Positions 24,893 to 34,091 of a stretch of DNA of 59,854 nt are shown here, piece after piece; position 1 is the first letter of the stretch, and every line of letters begins with the position of its first letter. This DNA comes from a virus, in the IMG/VR virus record IMGVR_UViG_3300038470_000079, positions 1-59,854 of that record; one strand, given 5' to 3'. Both the position numbers and the translations under genes were made by a program. The notes under the pieces were generated by a model, which was not told the DNA's origin, made no database searches, and worked only from the letters and a program-made list of their open reading frames with translations.

Positions 24893-25140
24893 AGCGGATC
24901 TTCACCGCCGGCCGCCCACGGGCACAGGCCGCCCAACACGGTCCACATGGCGTCCTTCAGGTCAGGTGTGCCCTTCCCGCTGACGCGGTCGTAGACCTCC
25001 TTGGCGACAGCAAGTGCTACCGCAGCACCGAGGCCCCAGACGCGGTCGCCGGTCGCTCGGCTCACCGCTGCGCTGATCGCCGCTCCCCACAGGAAGTGGT
25101 TGGCCTTGTCCTGCGGGATCATCAGTTTCGCGAAGTCCAT
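24889..25140 (-). CDS. YfiM/DUF2279-like small membrane protein
   Basis: This 83-residue protein starts at ATG 25140 behind GGAAAGAAACG. DKANHFLWGAAISAAVSR and KEVYDRVSGKGTPDLKDAMW form the D-K-x2-H-F...K-E-x2-D pattern seen in YfiM-like lipoproteins and phage proteins. It likely sits in the membrane. Its role is unknown. Confidence 0.68.
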   Translation of the reverse strand: MDFAKLMIPQDKANHFLWGAAISAAVSRATGDRVWGLGAAVALAVAKEVYDRVSGKGTPDLKDAMWTVLGGLCPWAAGGEDPL

Positions 25141-25152
25141 CGTTTCTTTCCC

Positions 25153-26094
25153 TCACCACGCAATGATGCAGACGTAGCCGGGGCCACCCCGGCTCGCGCG
25201 AGCGGCCGGGGTGCTGCCGGTGAGTGCACCGCCCATGCCGCCCCCGCCGCAACCGAACCCATTACCATCACCGCCGGCTGCCTGCACAAGGCCCGCGCCG
25301 GTGGCGCTTCCGTGCGTGGAGCCACCGCCGGTGCCGCCATAGCCGAAGTGCAGGCCCTGCGTGAAGTTCCGGAACCCGGGACTGCCGCGCCCGGGCGGCG
25401 TGGTTGCCGAGGTGGTCCCGGTGCCGCCAGGCTGCGTCAGGTACCGCAATGCTGGGGTGGGTGGGTTGATCGACCCGGCCGCAGACCCGTTTGAGCCGGC
25501 AACACCCAGCCCTGCGCCGCCAGTGCCTGCCGTACTCATGATGCCGGACGTTGACACCGCCACGGCTACGCTACTGCCTGTCGTTCCTCCAGCAGACCCG
25601 GGTTGACCAGACAAGTACTGCGCCAAACCTAACCCACTGAAAGAGTTGGCGGCCAGACTAGACGCTGCACCCCCGGAGCCGGCGCCCCCACCTGTGCCCG
25701 CTGCTGCATTACCACCGAGCGTGCCTGCCGCAGCCGTCAGGACCAAGTGCGCCCCAGTAGATGCGTTGGGCTGTATGGCAACCCTGGTCACCAGGCCGGT
25801 CCCCAGTTTCGGCGCGCCCGCACTCACGTAGAGCACGTCTGGTAGCAAGCATGCCGGCAGGAGGATCGTGGCTTGTGCACCGCTGCCGCCACCGCCGCCA
25901 CCCGCGGCCGCCGAATTGGCGCCAATCACGCCTGTGCCGCCACCACCCCCGGCACCTTGGCCGAAGATGTACACCATCGAGCAGCCGGGGGGCTTGTGCC
26001 ACACCCGCCACTCGGTGTCGGCGACCACGGCCCAGCCCGGGAAATGCTGTACATCAGCCCGGTGAGCCGGCGGCAAGTGACCACTGAAGAGCAT
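25153..26094 (-). CDS. Glycine-rich tail appendage/receptor-binding candidate
   Basis: The 313-residue protein is read from ATG 26094. After an N-terminal cap (WAVVADTEWRVWHKPPGCSMVYIFG) it becomes extremely Gly/Ala/Ser/Thr-rich with polyglycine runs, ending SRGGPGYVCIIAW. Glycine-rich lattices of this sort form variable host-recognition tips in other phages. It is encoded among the tail genes. Receptor binding is inference. Confidence 0.7.
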   Translation of the reverse strand: MLFSGHLPPAHRADVQHFPGWAVVADTEWRVWHKPPGCSMVYIFGQGAGGGGGTGVIGANSAAAGGGGGGSGAQATILLPACLLPDVLYVSAGAPKLGTGLVTRVAIQPNASTGAHLVLTAAAGTLGGNAAAGTGGGAGSGGAASSLAANSFSGLGLAQYLSGQPGSAGGTTGSSVAVAVSTSGIMSTAGTGGAGLGVAGSNGSAAGSINPPTPALRYLTQPGGTGTTSATTPPGRGSPGFRNFTQGLHFGYGGTGGGSTHGSATGAGLVQAAGGDGNGFGCGGGGMGGALTGSTPAARASRGGPGYVCIIAW

Positions 26095-26099
26095 GGGGT

Positions 26100-26630
26100 T
26101 CAGCGCCTGGCCAGCCGACTGATCGACGCGGACAGCAGAGCGGGGTCGGGCTGCGTCAGCTCGATCGGCACGTTCATGATTTCGGCCGCCCGACCAACCG
26201 CGAGCGCCCCGCCTTGCTCCAGCGAGAGCACCGCGACGGAAATCGGTGTCTGCACTCCGAGCTTGACGCTGGTGGCGAACTCCATGCGGTGGAAGAACAC
26301 ACTCACGAAATCCTGCGCCTGTTGCGTCTGCTTGTGCCGGCGCACCAGGTCGCGTTGCTCGACATCGGTGAATCGATCCCACAGCACCTCTTTCGTGGTG
26401 TAGCGGATCGACGGCGGCGCGTCGGGAGGGATCGGGTCTGGCAGTGCCCACGGCGGTTGCGGTGGGTTGTCGTTCAGCACACGGCTCGGGCCAGCCAGCA
26501 GGCTCGGGTCGATGGTGACGCCGTCGAGTGTGGTGTACCGCTGCACCTCGCCGTTGTAGATCTCCTGGTAGCAGTCGAAGGGAGGCGTGTTGCCCGGCGG
26601 GTTCGTGAAGCGCACGAGGATGTAGAACAT
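26100..26630 (-). CDS. Tail-region protein, unknown
   Basis: This 176-residue protein starts at ATG 26630 behind AGGAAAGATGGCCT. It opens with strands (FYILVRFTNPPGN, YNGEVQRYTTLDG) and has a proline-rich hinge. A helical half (RRHKQTQQAQDFVSVFFHR) follows. It could be a tail fibre connector or a chaperone for the glycine-rich protein encoded next. I recognise no family. Confidence 0.6.
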   Translation of the reverse strand: MFYILVRFTNPPGNTPPFDCYQEIYNGEVQRYTTLDGVTIDPSLLAGPSRVLNDNPPQPPWALPDPIPPDAPPSIRYTTKEVLWDRFTDVEQRDLVRRHKQTQQAQDFVSVFFHRMEFATSVKLGVQTPISVAVLSLEQGGALAVGRAAEIMNVPIELTQPDPALLSASISRLARR

Positions 26631-26645
26631 AGGCCATCTTTCCTT

Positions 26646-27092
26646 TCAAGCCGGATCGTACTGACCGGCAATCGGGGTGAATATCCACCCAGCGGACACT
26701 GCCGTAGCCAGCCCGGCATAGATCCGGAAGCCAGGTGGCAGCGCCACGCGCGGCAGGATGTAGTCGATCTCAGGGCCTGTGACGGCGGTCGCGCTGGCGG
26801 TCGTGATGGGTAGCGCCAGTTCGCCGATAAACGAGTTGTTCGCTGCGGTGGTGTTGGCGCTGCCGTTGTTCAGGAAGAACCGCACGAGGCTGGCCACGTT
26901 CGTGCCAGCCGCTTTGCAGCGGATCACACCAACGTAGCTGCCCTGAGGACCGGCAGTGTGCACGAGCACGTTGTTGGCGCCCGCACCGGTGAAGTCGTTG
27001 GCGGCCGCGGTGACCGGCTGCGACATCGTAGTGCCGTTGTTGGTCGAGACATCGCCGCGCGCGGTGAAGATGGGCTGTGTGTTTGCTGCCAT
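26646..27092 (-). CDS. Small beta-rich virion or tail protein
   Basis: The 148-residue chain is beta-rich and low in charge (IFTARGDVSTNNGTTM, NVLVHTAGPQGSYVGVIRC, LPPGFRIYAGLATAVSAG). Such proteins occur next to podovirus tail fibre genes. An AGGTAT site lies before ATG 27092. It may be a structural decoration or tail knob component. Confidence 0.6.
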   Translation of the reverse strand: MAANTQPIFTARGDVSTNNGTTMSQPVTAAANDFTGAGANNVLVHTAGPQGSYVGVIRCKAAGTNVASLVRFFLNNGSANTTAANNSFIGELALPITTASATAVTGPEIDYILPRVALPPGFRIYAGLATAVSAGWIFTPIAGQYDPA

Positions 27093-27100
27093 GGAGATAC

Positions 27101-28081
27101 CTACGTTGCGCCGCCGGCCGCCATCGTAGCAGCGATAACCCGGCCCAGTGTCATGAACCCGATAGTGTTCGGCGCCAAGTCCGCGATGTCTTGCGCAGTG
27201 GTCTGCTGCAGCACTCCACCGTCCGACACCGCGATCACCTCGTCCCCAGCCAAGCTCCCCGCCGCCGGCAGTCCATCAAACGCCACCGCGATCTCCGGAT
27301 CGCCAGTGATGCCTTCCGGGTTGGTGACCTCGATGCCGGCCCCCTCGGTCAGCGCACGCGACGCGAAATCTGCACCGGTCCAGACCACCAAACCGCCGCC
27401 CAAAGTCAGCAGGTCGTTGATGGTCTCGACGGCGGCACGTACCAGACCCCAGGTGGCGGGCAGGAAGGTTTCGTACTCGGAGTAGACGCCCGGGTACTGC
27501 AGTGCCGGCCAGCCCGGCGAGACCTCGATCATGTCGCTGGCCACCGCCACGCCGACAGGAATCGCGACGTTCACGTAGTCGGGGAATTGCGTGAGGCCAT
27601 CCAGGCCTACATACACCGGCCCGCCGATCTCGAACACCGCACCGGCGATGGTCATCGTGCCTGACAAGCGCACGACCACGTTCCCGCCAACGCCAGCCGA
27701 TTGCGTGGCCACGCCCACCATGCCGTAACGCGCCAGCGGGTCAGCGGGCACCGCAGGCGACACACCAGTGTCAGACGAAGCGTAGACCACGTCGTTCTCT
27801 TGGACCGCGACATCGGCGCGGAAAACCTTGGTCTCCACGTCCGCTTCGATGACCAACGCATCGATGCGCGAGCTCAGGATCGAGATCTGCCGCTGCAGGT
27901 TGCTGATGCTGGCGTTGGCTTGCCCCTGCACCAGCGAAGACTGCCCGGCCTGGGCGCTCGCGGTCGCGAGCACGCTCTCGACGATACCGAACCTCTCACG
28001 GATCCGGTCGATCGCGACCTGCACATCCCGCAACGCCAGAGCGCGGACGCCGGGGATGGCCGGGGTGCCCAGAGTAGCCAC
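27101..28081 (-). CDS. Tail fibre or spike-like protein
   Basis: The 326-residue protein starts at GTG 28081, overlapping the previous TAG by one base. A helical trimerisation-like region (IDRIRERFGIVESVL...SISNLQRQISILSSRIDAL) is followed by beta-rich repeats and a C-terminal V-I-A-V-S-D-G-G-V-L-Q-Q-T-T-A-Q-D-I segment common in phage fibre proteins. It is likely a fibre or spike adaptor. Confidence 0.68.
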   Translation of the reverse strand: MATLGTPAIPGVRALALRDVQVAIDRIRERFGIVESVLATASAQAGQSSLVQGQANASISNLQRQISILSSRIDALVIEADVETKVFRADVAVQENDVVYASSDTGVSPAVPADPLARYGMVGVATQSAGVGGNVVVRLSGTMTIAGAVFEIGGPVYVGLDGLTQFPDYVNVAIPVGVAVASDMIEVSPGWPALQYPGVYSEYETFLPATWGLVRAAVETINDLLTLGGGLVVWTGADFASRALTEGAGIEVTNPEGITGDPEIAVAFDGLPAAGSLAGDEVIAVSDGGVLQQTTAQDIADLAPNTIGFMTLGRVIAATMAAGGAT

Positions 28082-31047
28082 TACTCCAGCTCCATCACGT
28101 CTTCGACAAACTGCGCCGTCTGCACGCGCGACGAGCCGACGAACTCGACAAAGAACCGCTCGTACCTGTCGGTCATCGGAAGAGTGAACGGTTCGTCGCT
28201 GGTGACCGCAGTCTCAAACAATTGCACGCCGTTACCGTACACGCGCAACGTGAGATCGTCGTAGTCTTCAGCCTCTACCTGGCAGTAGTTGAAGGTCGCC
28301 GGGTGGGGCAGCAGGTTCAACTTGCTGCGCCACGTGTAGGACAGTGGCAGTGTAGGGTCGCCATCGAACTCGTACACGATCGCACCGCTACCACCGCCGC
28401 CCGTGATCGTCCACGGCGAGGTGGGCGGCGTGAAGTTGGACGTGCTCAGTGGCGAGCCCAGCACCCAATAGGCTTCGTCAATTGCGATAGTCTCATCGTT
28501 GATGCCGTTGATGCCGAAGTTCAGGTACTTGAACTCGGTCTCGTCGCTCAGGTCGACCACCAACGAGTCTTGCAGAACCCCGTTGATGAACAGGCGCGCG
28601 GTCGTGCCGTCATAGCACCCACGCACGTGCACCCACTGGTCGGTGATGAGCGGGCCGCCGTCGAGGAACTGCGGGCCCCCGCTGTTGGTCACTGACATCA
28701 CATAGGTGGTAGGACCGGGCTGCAGTGCTGCACCACCGACATCACCACCCACCGACATGCCCGAATTGCCGGTGGCCACGTCGGAACCGGACCAGCTCCA
28801 GAAATCAAGCGCGAACGATTCGTTGGCCGGCCTGAGGTAGGAATCGGGTACCGGATCGACCTGCGACGCATCACGGTCCCACGAAGTCGCGCCTGGAGCA
28901 TCAGTGCCCAGGCTGTTTGTTCCGAACTTCGGCGCGGGCCCCGCCACCGGCAGGTCCCACAGCGTCTCGCCGCTGTTGTCCGTCCACGTCGCCCCGGTCT
29001 CGTCGGTTCCGGTGCTCACGCCGTCGAGTTCGTCTTCGGTGAAGTGGAAGAGACCCATCTGTGTGATGGATCCGGTACCTTGCGCCAAGTACAGCTTGTC
29101 GGTGAGCGGGTCCGCGTACATCGCGTCGGCATACACGCTCAGCCGAATCAAACCGAACCCGCTCGGCTTCAAGTCGAGCGCGTAGCCACCATCCGAGCCC
29201 GACGAGCCGTCGCCCAGCCAGAAGAAGTAGATGTCATCGTGCACGACTGCGCGGATGCTCTGCGGCACGAGATCCTGCCACTGCCGGCGCGTGAAGATGC
29301 CCTCGGTAACGTTGCGCACTTGACCAGGGCCCTGCACGGCGATGAGGCCGTCAGGGCTCGCGAACAGCACGCCCAGACCTGTGAGAGTGCCGAAACTGCG
29401 TTTGGCCACGGACGCCTGCTGAACTTCCAGCTTGGTCATGCTGTAGGTGGCCGGGTCCGTACCTGTGGCCAGGTACGGATAGGCCTCGGTGCCGATCACC
29501 ACCGTGTTGTCCACGTTCTCGATCCCGACGATGTCGGTGTCGGTGGTGAGACGGAACGACACAGGCCACGCGTGCGGCCGGTTCCGCGCCGACAAGCACA
29601 GCTGGTTCTTGCTGAACCCCACCATGATGCCGTTCGGCAGGGCCAGGATGCCGCGCAAGTCGGCCGGCGGCAGGTCGAACTCGTCCGACTCCAGCAGCTC
29701 GCCCAGCGCTGCATCGGTGAGCACGTCCACGTAGTCCGGCTCGTCGAGGTCGATCTCGGCGACGAAGCGGAAGAACGTGCCCGTGTTGCCCGTCGCCGCG
29801 CGGTAGATGCGCTTGGTCGCGATGCCGTAGTCGGCGCTGATGCCCGAAGGGATCGCGGTCGGCGTGGTCACCGTCACCGACACGCCGTCCGGCCGCCGGA
29901 TGGTCGCGCTCACGGGACTCGGTGCCGATTCCTCACCCAGGTCGTTGACGAAGGTGTAGACGTAGCTCGTGGCCAGATCCACCGGTGTGAAGCCGTTGGA
30001 ACCGCTTGCCTGCACGTGGATGTTGTCGAAGTAGGTGACGAAGAGACCCGCGTCGCTTGCCGAGGCCGCCGTGATCGCGCAGTAGTCACCCAGCGTGAAG
30101 ACCGCGGTACCGGTCACGCTGGCCAGCTCGCCCGAGCCCTGGAACACGCGCACCGTCACGGTTTGCGTGCCGTCGTTGTTCACGACGATGCTCACATCGA
30201 GCGTGTACCAGACGCCGGCCGAGAGCACCACCGCCACCGTATCGACCACTGCGGCGGTGTAGGGACTGAACTCCGAGGCATTGCGCAGCTGCAGCGACCC
30301 GTTCTGGAACCACGCCATCACCCCGGCGCCGTCAGGCGAACACGCGACGATGAACCCCGCTGTGCGTTGCGACGTGTCGCCACCGAAACGGATGTCCGCC
30401 GACGCGTGGACCACCGCGGCGTTGCCGATGCTGAAGTTGCGCACGGCATGCGGCTCCTGGCCGGCGTTGTGCGTCTCGTTGTAGGTCAGTTCGTACGATG
30501 GCGCGGGGTTGCCGACCACAGCATCCTGGCTGACGATCGCGAACGTGCCTCCGACGCCGTTGTTGGTGGCCGAGGTGACCCAGTTCGTCTCCAGCGAGTC
30601 GCCCTCGTCGAGCACATCGATCGAGTAGGTGGTGGGCGTCGTGTCCACGCCGATGACCAATGCCGCTGCGCTGTCCGGTGGCGGCACGCCCAGCGGCCGC
30701 GTCACGACCGGGTAGGGTTGCGAGCCGGTGGTGGCCAGCGCGTAGGTCGTGAAACGCGGCTCGGTGTAGATGTCCGGGCCGGTCAAGTAGGTCCGGAAGG
30801 TCGTGTCACCGGGGATCGTGCCGCGCGCCACGTCCACGTCCGCTTCCCACGACAGCCACGCGTCGTTGAGCAGGTAGATCGTCTGCGGCGCGTTGGCGAG
30901 CGTGGCGTTCTCCAACAGGCCACGCCACGTCTCCAAGTCACCGCTCTGCAGCCTGGCGTTCATCGCCAGCTGCGAAGCATTCGGGGGCAGCGCTCGGGGG
31001 CTTACGCGGGGCGCCTCACCCCGGAAGGAGTCGATCGCGACACGCAT
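28081..31047 (-). CDS. Large tail protein with LamG-like domain
   Basis: The 988-residue product starts at ATG 31047 (TGATG junction). Early sequence (RVSPRALPPNASQLAMNARL) matches tail nozzle-like podovirus proteins. Beta-domains follow, with a concanavalin/LamG-like module near residues 770-900 (QWVHVRGCYDGTTARLFING). It follows two short adaptor genes, so it is probably the tail nozzle (T7 gp12-like) with a carbohydrate-binding insert. Confidence 0.7.
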   Translation of the reverse strand: MRVAIDSFRGEAPRVSPRALPPNASQLAMNARLQSGDLETWRGLLENATLANAPQTIYLLNDAWLSWEADVDVARGTIPGDTTFRTYLTGPDIYTEPRFTTYALATTGSQPYPVVTRPLGVPPPDSAAALVIGVDTTPTTYSIDVLDEGDSLETNWVTSATNNGVGGTFAIVSQDAVVGNPAPSYELTYNETHNAGQEPHAVRNFSIGNAAVVHASADIRFGGDTSQRTAGFIVACSPDGAGVMAWFQNGSLQLRNASEFSPYTAAVVDTVAVVLSAGVWYTLDVSIVVNNDGTQTVTVRVFQGSGELASVTGTAVFTLGDYCAITAASASDAGLFVTYFDNIHVQASGSNGFTPVDLATSYVYTFVNDLGEESAPSPVSATIRRPDGVSVTVTTPTAIPSGISADYGIATKRIYRAATGNTGTFFRFVAEIDLDEPDYVDVLTDAALGELLESDEFDLPPADLRGILALPNGIMVGFSKNQLCLSARNRPHAWPVSFRLTTDTDIVGIENVDNTVVIGTEAYPYLATGTDPATYSMTKLEVQQASVAKRSFGTLTGLGVLFASPDGLIAVQGPGQVRNVTEGIFTRRQWQDLVPQSIRAVVHDDIYFFWLGDGSSGSDGGYALDLKPSGFGLIRLSVYADAMYADPLTDKLYLAQGTGSITQMGLFHFTEDELDGVSTGTDETGATWTDNSGETLWDLPVAGPAPKFGTNSLGTDAPGATSWDRDASQVDPVPDSYLRPANESFALDFWSWSGSDVATGNSGMSVGGDVGGAALQPGPTTYVMSVTNSGGPQFLDGGPLITDQWVHVRGCYDGTTARLFINGVLQDSLVVDLSDETEFKYLNFGINGINDETIAIDEAYWVLGSPLSTSNFTPPTSPWTITGGGGSGAIVYEFDGDPTLPLSYTWRSKLNLLPHPATFNYCQVEAEDYDDLTLRVYGNGVQLFETAVTSDEPFTLPMTDRYERFFVEFVGSSRVQTAQFVEDVMELE

Positions 31048-31691
31048 CAGCGCCTTCCATAGCAGACGAACGTGCGCCGCTTCGCGCGGCGGGCGCCGGT
31101 GTTGTAGCCGCGCTGTTCGTCGGCTTTGGCGTTGTTGATGCCGGCCTTGAACTTGCGATCCTCTTTCTCGGCCATCCCGTGGTTGGTCCACTTCTGGCCC
31201 GGCAGGTCCAGCAGATAGGCCAGCGCACCCGACGCAATCACCCGGCCCCACTTCTGGTCAAGGATGTCGGGCACCTCGGTAGCGTCCTCGGTCGGCTGGA
31301 TCTGCGCCGTCACATCGATGCTGTAGGCCGCGTCAGGCGTGTAGTAGAGCACGATCTCGCTCTCAGGCACGTAGGCGTACACGCGCGGCGGGTTCGGGCC
31401 GGCGTTGCGGCTCCACTCCAGTTCGTCCTGCGTGCCCAGCGGCCACTTGTTCCCGTTCGCGTCGGTGGCCCACACCAGGCGCACGCCGATGATCGTGGTC
31501 TGAGCATCGGTGGGCGTGAGCGTGTAGCTCGCATCACCGCTGGTGGTGCTGAAGGTGGCCAGCTCGTCGCGCAGCCAGCGGGTCTGCCCGCAGAAGTCCC
31601 GAGCCGCATCCACGTACGCCTTGACCAGCGTGGGCGTTGGGCAGCCGCGAACAATCTGGGCGATTCGGGGGAGCGCGTCACGCACGTTCAC
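31047..31691 (-). CDS. Tail adaptor protein (T7 gp11-like position)
   Basis: GTG 31691 in a GTGA overlap gives 214 residues. VNVRDALPRIAQIVRGCPTP, VDAARDFCGQTRWLRDELA and a beta-sandwich middle (TTIIGVRLVWATDANG) fit phage head-tail adaptor or tail tubular A proteins. It lies between a DUF6682-type adaptor and the large tail protein. A ring below the portal is the expected location. Confidence 0.7.
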   Translation of the reverse strand: MNVRDALPRIAQIVRGCPTPTLVKAYVDAARDFCGQTRWLRDELATFSTTSGDASYTLTPTDAQTTIIGVRLVWATDANGNKWPLGTQDELEWSRNAGPNPPRVYAYVPESEIVLYYTPDAAYSIDVTAQIQPTEDATEVPDILDQKWGRVIASGALAYLLDLPGQKWTNHGMAEKEDRKFKAGINNAKADEQRGYNTGARRAKRRTFVCYGRR

Positions 31692-32344
31692 GGCTTGTTC
31701 TCCTGCGGCGTGGTCTTCGGCGCGTAGCGCGACTGCGCCTGGGTAGACATGCCCAGGTCCGCGGCCCACTGCTGCTTGTACGACTGCGACTTGACCAGGT
31801 CCTGACGCTTCGAGTTCTTCGCGTAGGCTCGGTGCAGCACGTAGCTGATCAGGGCCGGCTCGAACTTGTCGTGCACCGCGAGTACGTCGTCGATGCCGCC
31901 GATCACGATCTCGTCCGGCAGCGTGCCGAAAAGCACCTCCACCTCGCCGGTGCCGTCGTTCGGCGGGCTCACGGTGAAGCGTGTCGGGTCGCGCATGTCG
32001 ACGTAGAAGTTGTCCACGTCGCGCTGGAAGCTGGTGGTAGGCCAGAAGCGGTTGGTCTCGTCGATCAGCTCGCGGTCGGCGAGCGTGACGACCTGGCCGC
32101 TGTAGGCGTTCTTGCGCACATCGAAGACCTGCACGCCGTCAGCAGGCAGCGCCTGCTCCGTGCCGTGGACCAGTTCCACGTTGCGCGTCGCCGAGTGAAA
32201 GTCCGGTTTCACCGCGGCGCCGGCGCGCATCGCTTCGTTCAGGTAGTCGAGCAGTTCCTGCTGGGTCCACGCGGTCGCGGCAGCATCCAGCAGCGTGCCG
32301 CGCGCTGCGGACATCACCTTGGCTGCCGTGACCGCGACGCCCAT
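31688..32344 (-). CDS. Phage adaptor protein, DUF6682-like
   Basis: This 218-residue protein shows the DUF6682 layout: an N-terminal helix pair (ARGTLLDAAATAWTQQELLDYLNE), then VLFGTLPDEIV, IDDVLAVHDKFEPALISYVL and a helical end (AYAKNSKRQDLVKSQSYKQQ). These proteins bind the portal and start the short tail. ATG 32344 sits four bases from the preceding stop. Confidence 0.78.
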   Translation of the reverse strand: MGVAVTAAKVMSAARGTLLDAAATAWTQQELLDYLNEAMRAGAAVKPDFHSATRNVELVHGTEQALPADGVQVFDVRKNAYSGQVVTLADRELIDETNRFWPTTSFQRDVDNFYVDMRDPTRFTVSPPNDGTGEVEVLFGTLPDEIVIGGIDDVLAVHDKFEPALISYVLHRAYAKNSKRQDLVKSQSYKQQWAADLGMSTQAQSRYAPKTTPQENKP

Positions 32345-32348
32345 GGCA

Positions 32349-32804
32349 TCAGCTCACGTCTTCGGTCGCTGCGGCCGCCGGCGCCTCCAGACGCTTCACC
32401 GTGTCCATGAACTGCTTGCGCAGCACGTCCAGCGGTTTGGTCCGGTCCAGCACCACGCCGTACTCGTTCGCGGCGAAGGCCAGCAGGTCGTCCTTCGAGC
32501 ACGTGCCCACGTCGAACGGGGGCTCCTGCGTCACGGTGCTGTCGATCACGCGCGTGCGGCCCAGGCCGCGCAGGCTGCTCGCCAGGTACGCCATGCGCTC
32601 GTCCAGTGACGCCTTGGCGTCACCGGTGTAGACCACGTACTTGCCCTTGCCCAGGCGCTGCTTGCGCAGCGTCGCGGTGTTGGGGATCAGGTTCCCGTCG
32701 TCGATGTTGATCAGGAACGGGTGGCGCTTGTCCTGGCCGTACTGGCGCGAGCTCGCGCGGCTGTCGGCCATGGCGTTCTCTTGGGCCTGGGTGATGACGG
32801 TCAT
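32349..32804 (-). CDS. Small virion-module protein, unknown
   Basis: The 151-residue product is read from ATG 32804 behind AGAGGAC. It has a central domain (HPFLINIDDGNLIPNTATLR, GKGKYVVYTGDAKASLDER) and an acidic C-terminal helix. Its place between coat and adaptor genes suggests a head completion or decoration role. I recognise no motif. Confidence 0.65.
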   Translation of the reverse strand: MTVITQAQENAMADSRASSRQYGQDKRHPFLINIDDGNLIPNTATLRKQRLGKGKYVVYTGDAKASLDERMAYLASSLRGLGRTRVIDSTVTQEPPFDVGTCSKDDLLAFAANEYGVVLDRTKPLDVLRKQFMDTVKRLEAPAAAATEDVS

Positions 32805-32832
32805 TGCTGTCCTCTTGCGGTTGGTGGAAAGC

Positions 32833-32850
32833 CGGCGCCCGAAGGCGCCG
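32833..32850 (-). terminator. Hairpin after the 32863 gene, weak terminator
   Basis: On the minus strand CGGCGCC and GGCGCCG pair around a TTCG loop, followed by only a short T stretch (GCTTTCC). It lies downstream of the small gene after the coat gene. It may attenuate transcription or protect the coat message rather than fully terminate. Confidence 0.4.
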
Positions 32851-32862
32851 ACTGCCCAGGGC

Positions 32863-33063
32863 TTACGAGCCGGACGGGCCGCCCGGCGTGTAGGCCCGGT
32901 GCTTCATCTTCCCGCTCTTCTGACCGGTGCTCACGTCGCAGCCCTTGATACCCGAGGGGTACGACTGCTTGCCCTTGCCACCGTTCTTGGAGCGTTCGGA
33001 AGTGATGGTCTCCGGCGGGACCTTGAAGTTGTCGCCGGGGCCGTACGGGTTGCTGGTCTTCAT
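32863..33063 (-). CDS. Small basic protein next to the coat gene
   Basis: The 66-residue protein starts at ATG 33063 behind a strong AAGGAGATTGAG. It is rich in Lys, Gly and Ser (SERSKNGGKGKQSYPSG) and probably unstructured. It holds no known motif. Its place right after the major coat gene, with hairpins on both sides, suggests high expression and perhaps a head-associated role. Confidence 0.65.
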   Translation of the reverse strand: MKTSNPYGPGDNFKVPPETITSERSKNGGKGKQSYPSGIKGCDVSTGQKSGKMKHRAYTPGGPSGS

Positions 33064-33094
33064 CTCAATCTCCTTGTTGCAGAGGCCGCGCCGG

Positions 33095-33112
33095 AAAGGC
33101 CCGAAGGCCCCT
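33095..33112 (-). terminator. TTCG hairpin just after the coat gene stop
   Basis: On the minus strand AGGGGCC and GGCCTTT pair (two G-T wobbles) around a TTCG loop, six bases after the coat stop. The T run is short. It may stabilise the coat mRNA 3' end or reduce read-through into genes that need less product. Confidence 0.45.
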
Positions 33113-33117
33113 CCAGT

Positions 33118-34047
33118 TTAGCCGCGACGCACGACGGCCGTGCCCAGGTACTTCGGTTCGACCACTTCGAAGCCGAAGACCATGAGGCCCTGGATCAGGT
33201 AGCCGAAGTCGCTCGGGTTGTCGATCATCCGGCACTCGATGATCTGCGACGCGAACGTCAGGCCGGCGCTGTGGCCGAACATGATGTACGTCGCCGGGCC
33301 GGGGCTGGTCTGGCGCAGCAGGTTGCGGCTCTGGTAGAGCATGAACCGGTCGATCATGCCCAGCTTGCCGTTGCGCACGATGGAGACATCGTCGCCGGCC
33401 AGCGAGGCGATCTTCAGGTCGGACTGCTTGATCAGGCCGGACATCCACGGCGGGATGACCATCCAGCGGCCCTCGTCGGGCACGTTCTGCTCGTCCAGCA
33501 CCACGCCGCAGTCGACGATGAAGTCGACCACGGTGGACTTGGTGATGGTCACCGGCGAGGTGGAGTCACCCAGGTTGATGCTGTCGGAGTCCGCACCAGC
33601 GGTGGTGCCGCGGTTGTCCGCGGACACGTCGGCCGGGATGGTCTCCAGCACCTCGGCGTCGGCGGCGATGCGCAGCTGGATCGAACCGTCGTTGGCGAAC
33701 ACGTCGGCCATGTCCAGGTCCGACTGCGCCGCATCGACCGTGTTCAGTGCCACAGCGAACGACTTCGCCTGGTCGATCACCAGCGTGACCGAGGCACTGC
33801 TCGGGTACTGGTTGGTCAGACCGTTGCCGATCACGTAGTCGGACACGGTGACATCCGGAACGGTCCGGATCTTCACCTGCGCGCCGAAGCCCGCGATGTC
33901 GCCTTCGTAGTCGGTGGAGGCGATGTCGCCGAAGACGGTGGCCTTGTAGAACTTCTCCACCATCCGCTGCGAGTAGACCTCGGGGATGAAATTGATGGTA
34001 CTGCCCGGACCGTAGTCGGGCAGACCGGTACCACGTTGAACGCCCAT
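33118..34047 (-). CDS. Major capsid protein
   Basis: The 309-residue protein follows the scaffold gene, as coat genes do. It opens TINFIPEVYSQRMVEKFYKATVFGDIAS-type sequence (N-arm and first helix). Then come the beta-rich body (GFGAQVKIRTVPDVTVSDY) and a domain VIDQAKSFAVALNTVDAAQ. WMVIPPWMSGLIKQ and ATYIMFGHSAGLTFASQI are typical of HK97-fold phage coats. ATG 34047 has GGAGCAATC before it. Confidence 0.88.
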   Translation of the reverse strand: MGVQRGTGLPDYGPGSTINFIPEVYSQRMVEKFYKATVFGDIASTDYEGDIAGFGAQVKIRTVPDVTVSDYVIGNGLTNQYPSSASVTLVIDQAKSFAVALNTVDAAQSDLDMADVFANDGSIQLRIAADAEVLETIPADVSADNRGTTAGADSDSINLGDSTSPVTITKSTVVDFIVDCGVVLDEQNVPDEGRWMVIPPWMSGLIKQSDLKIASLAGDDVSIVRNGKLGMIDRFMLYQSRNLLRQTSPGPATYIMFGHSAGLTFASQIIECRMIDNPSDFGYLIQGLMVFGFEVVEPKYLGTAVVRRG

Positions 34048-34091
34048 GATTGCTCCGTGAAGTTGAGGCGGTTACCGCCCCACCCTGCCGC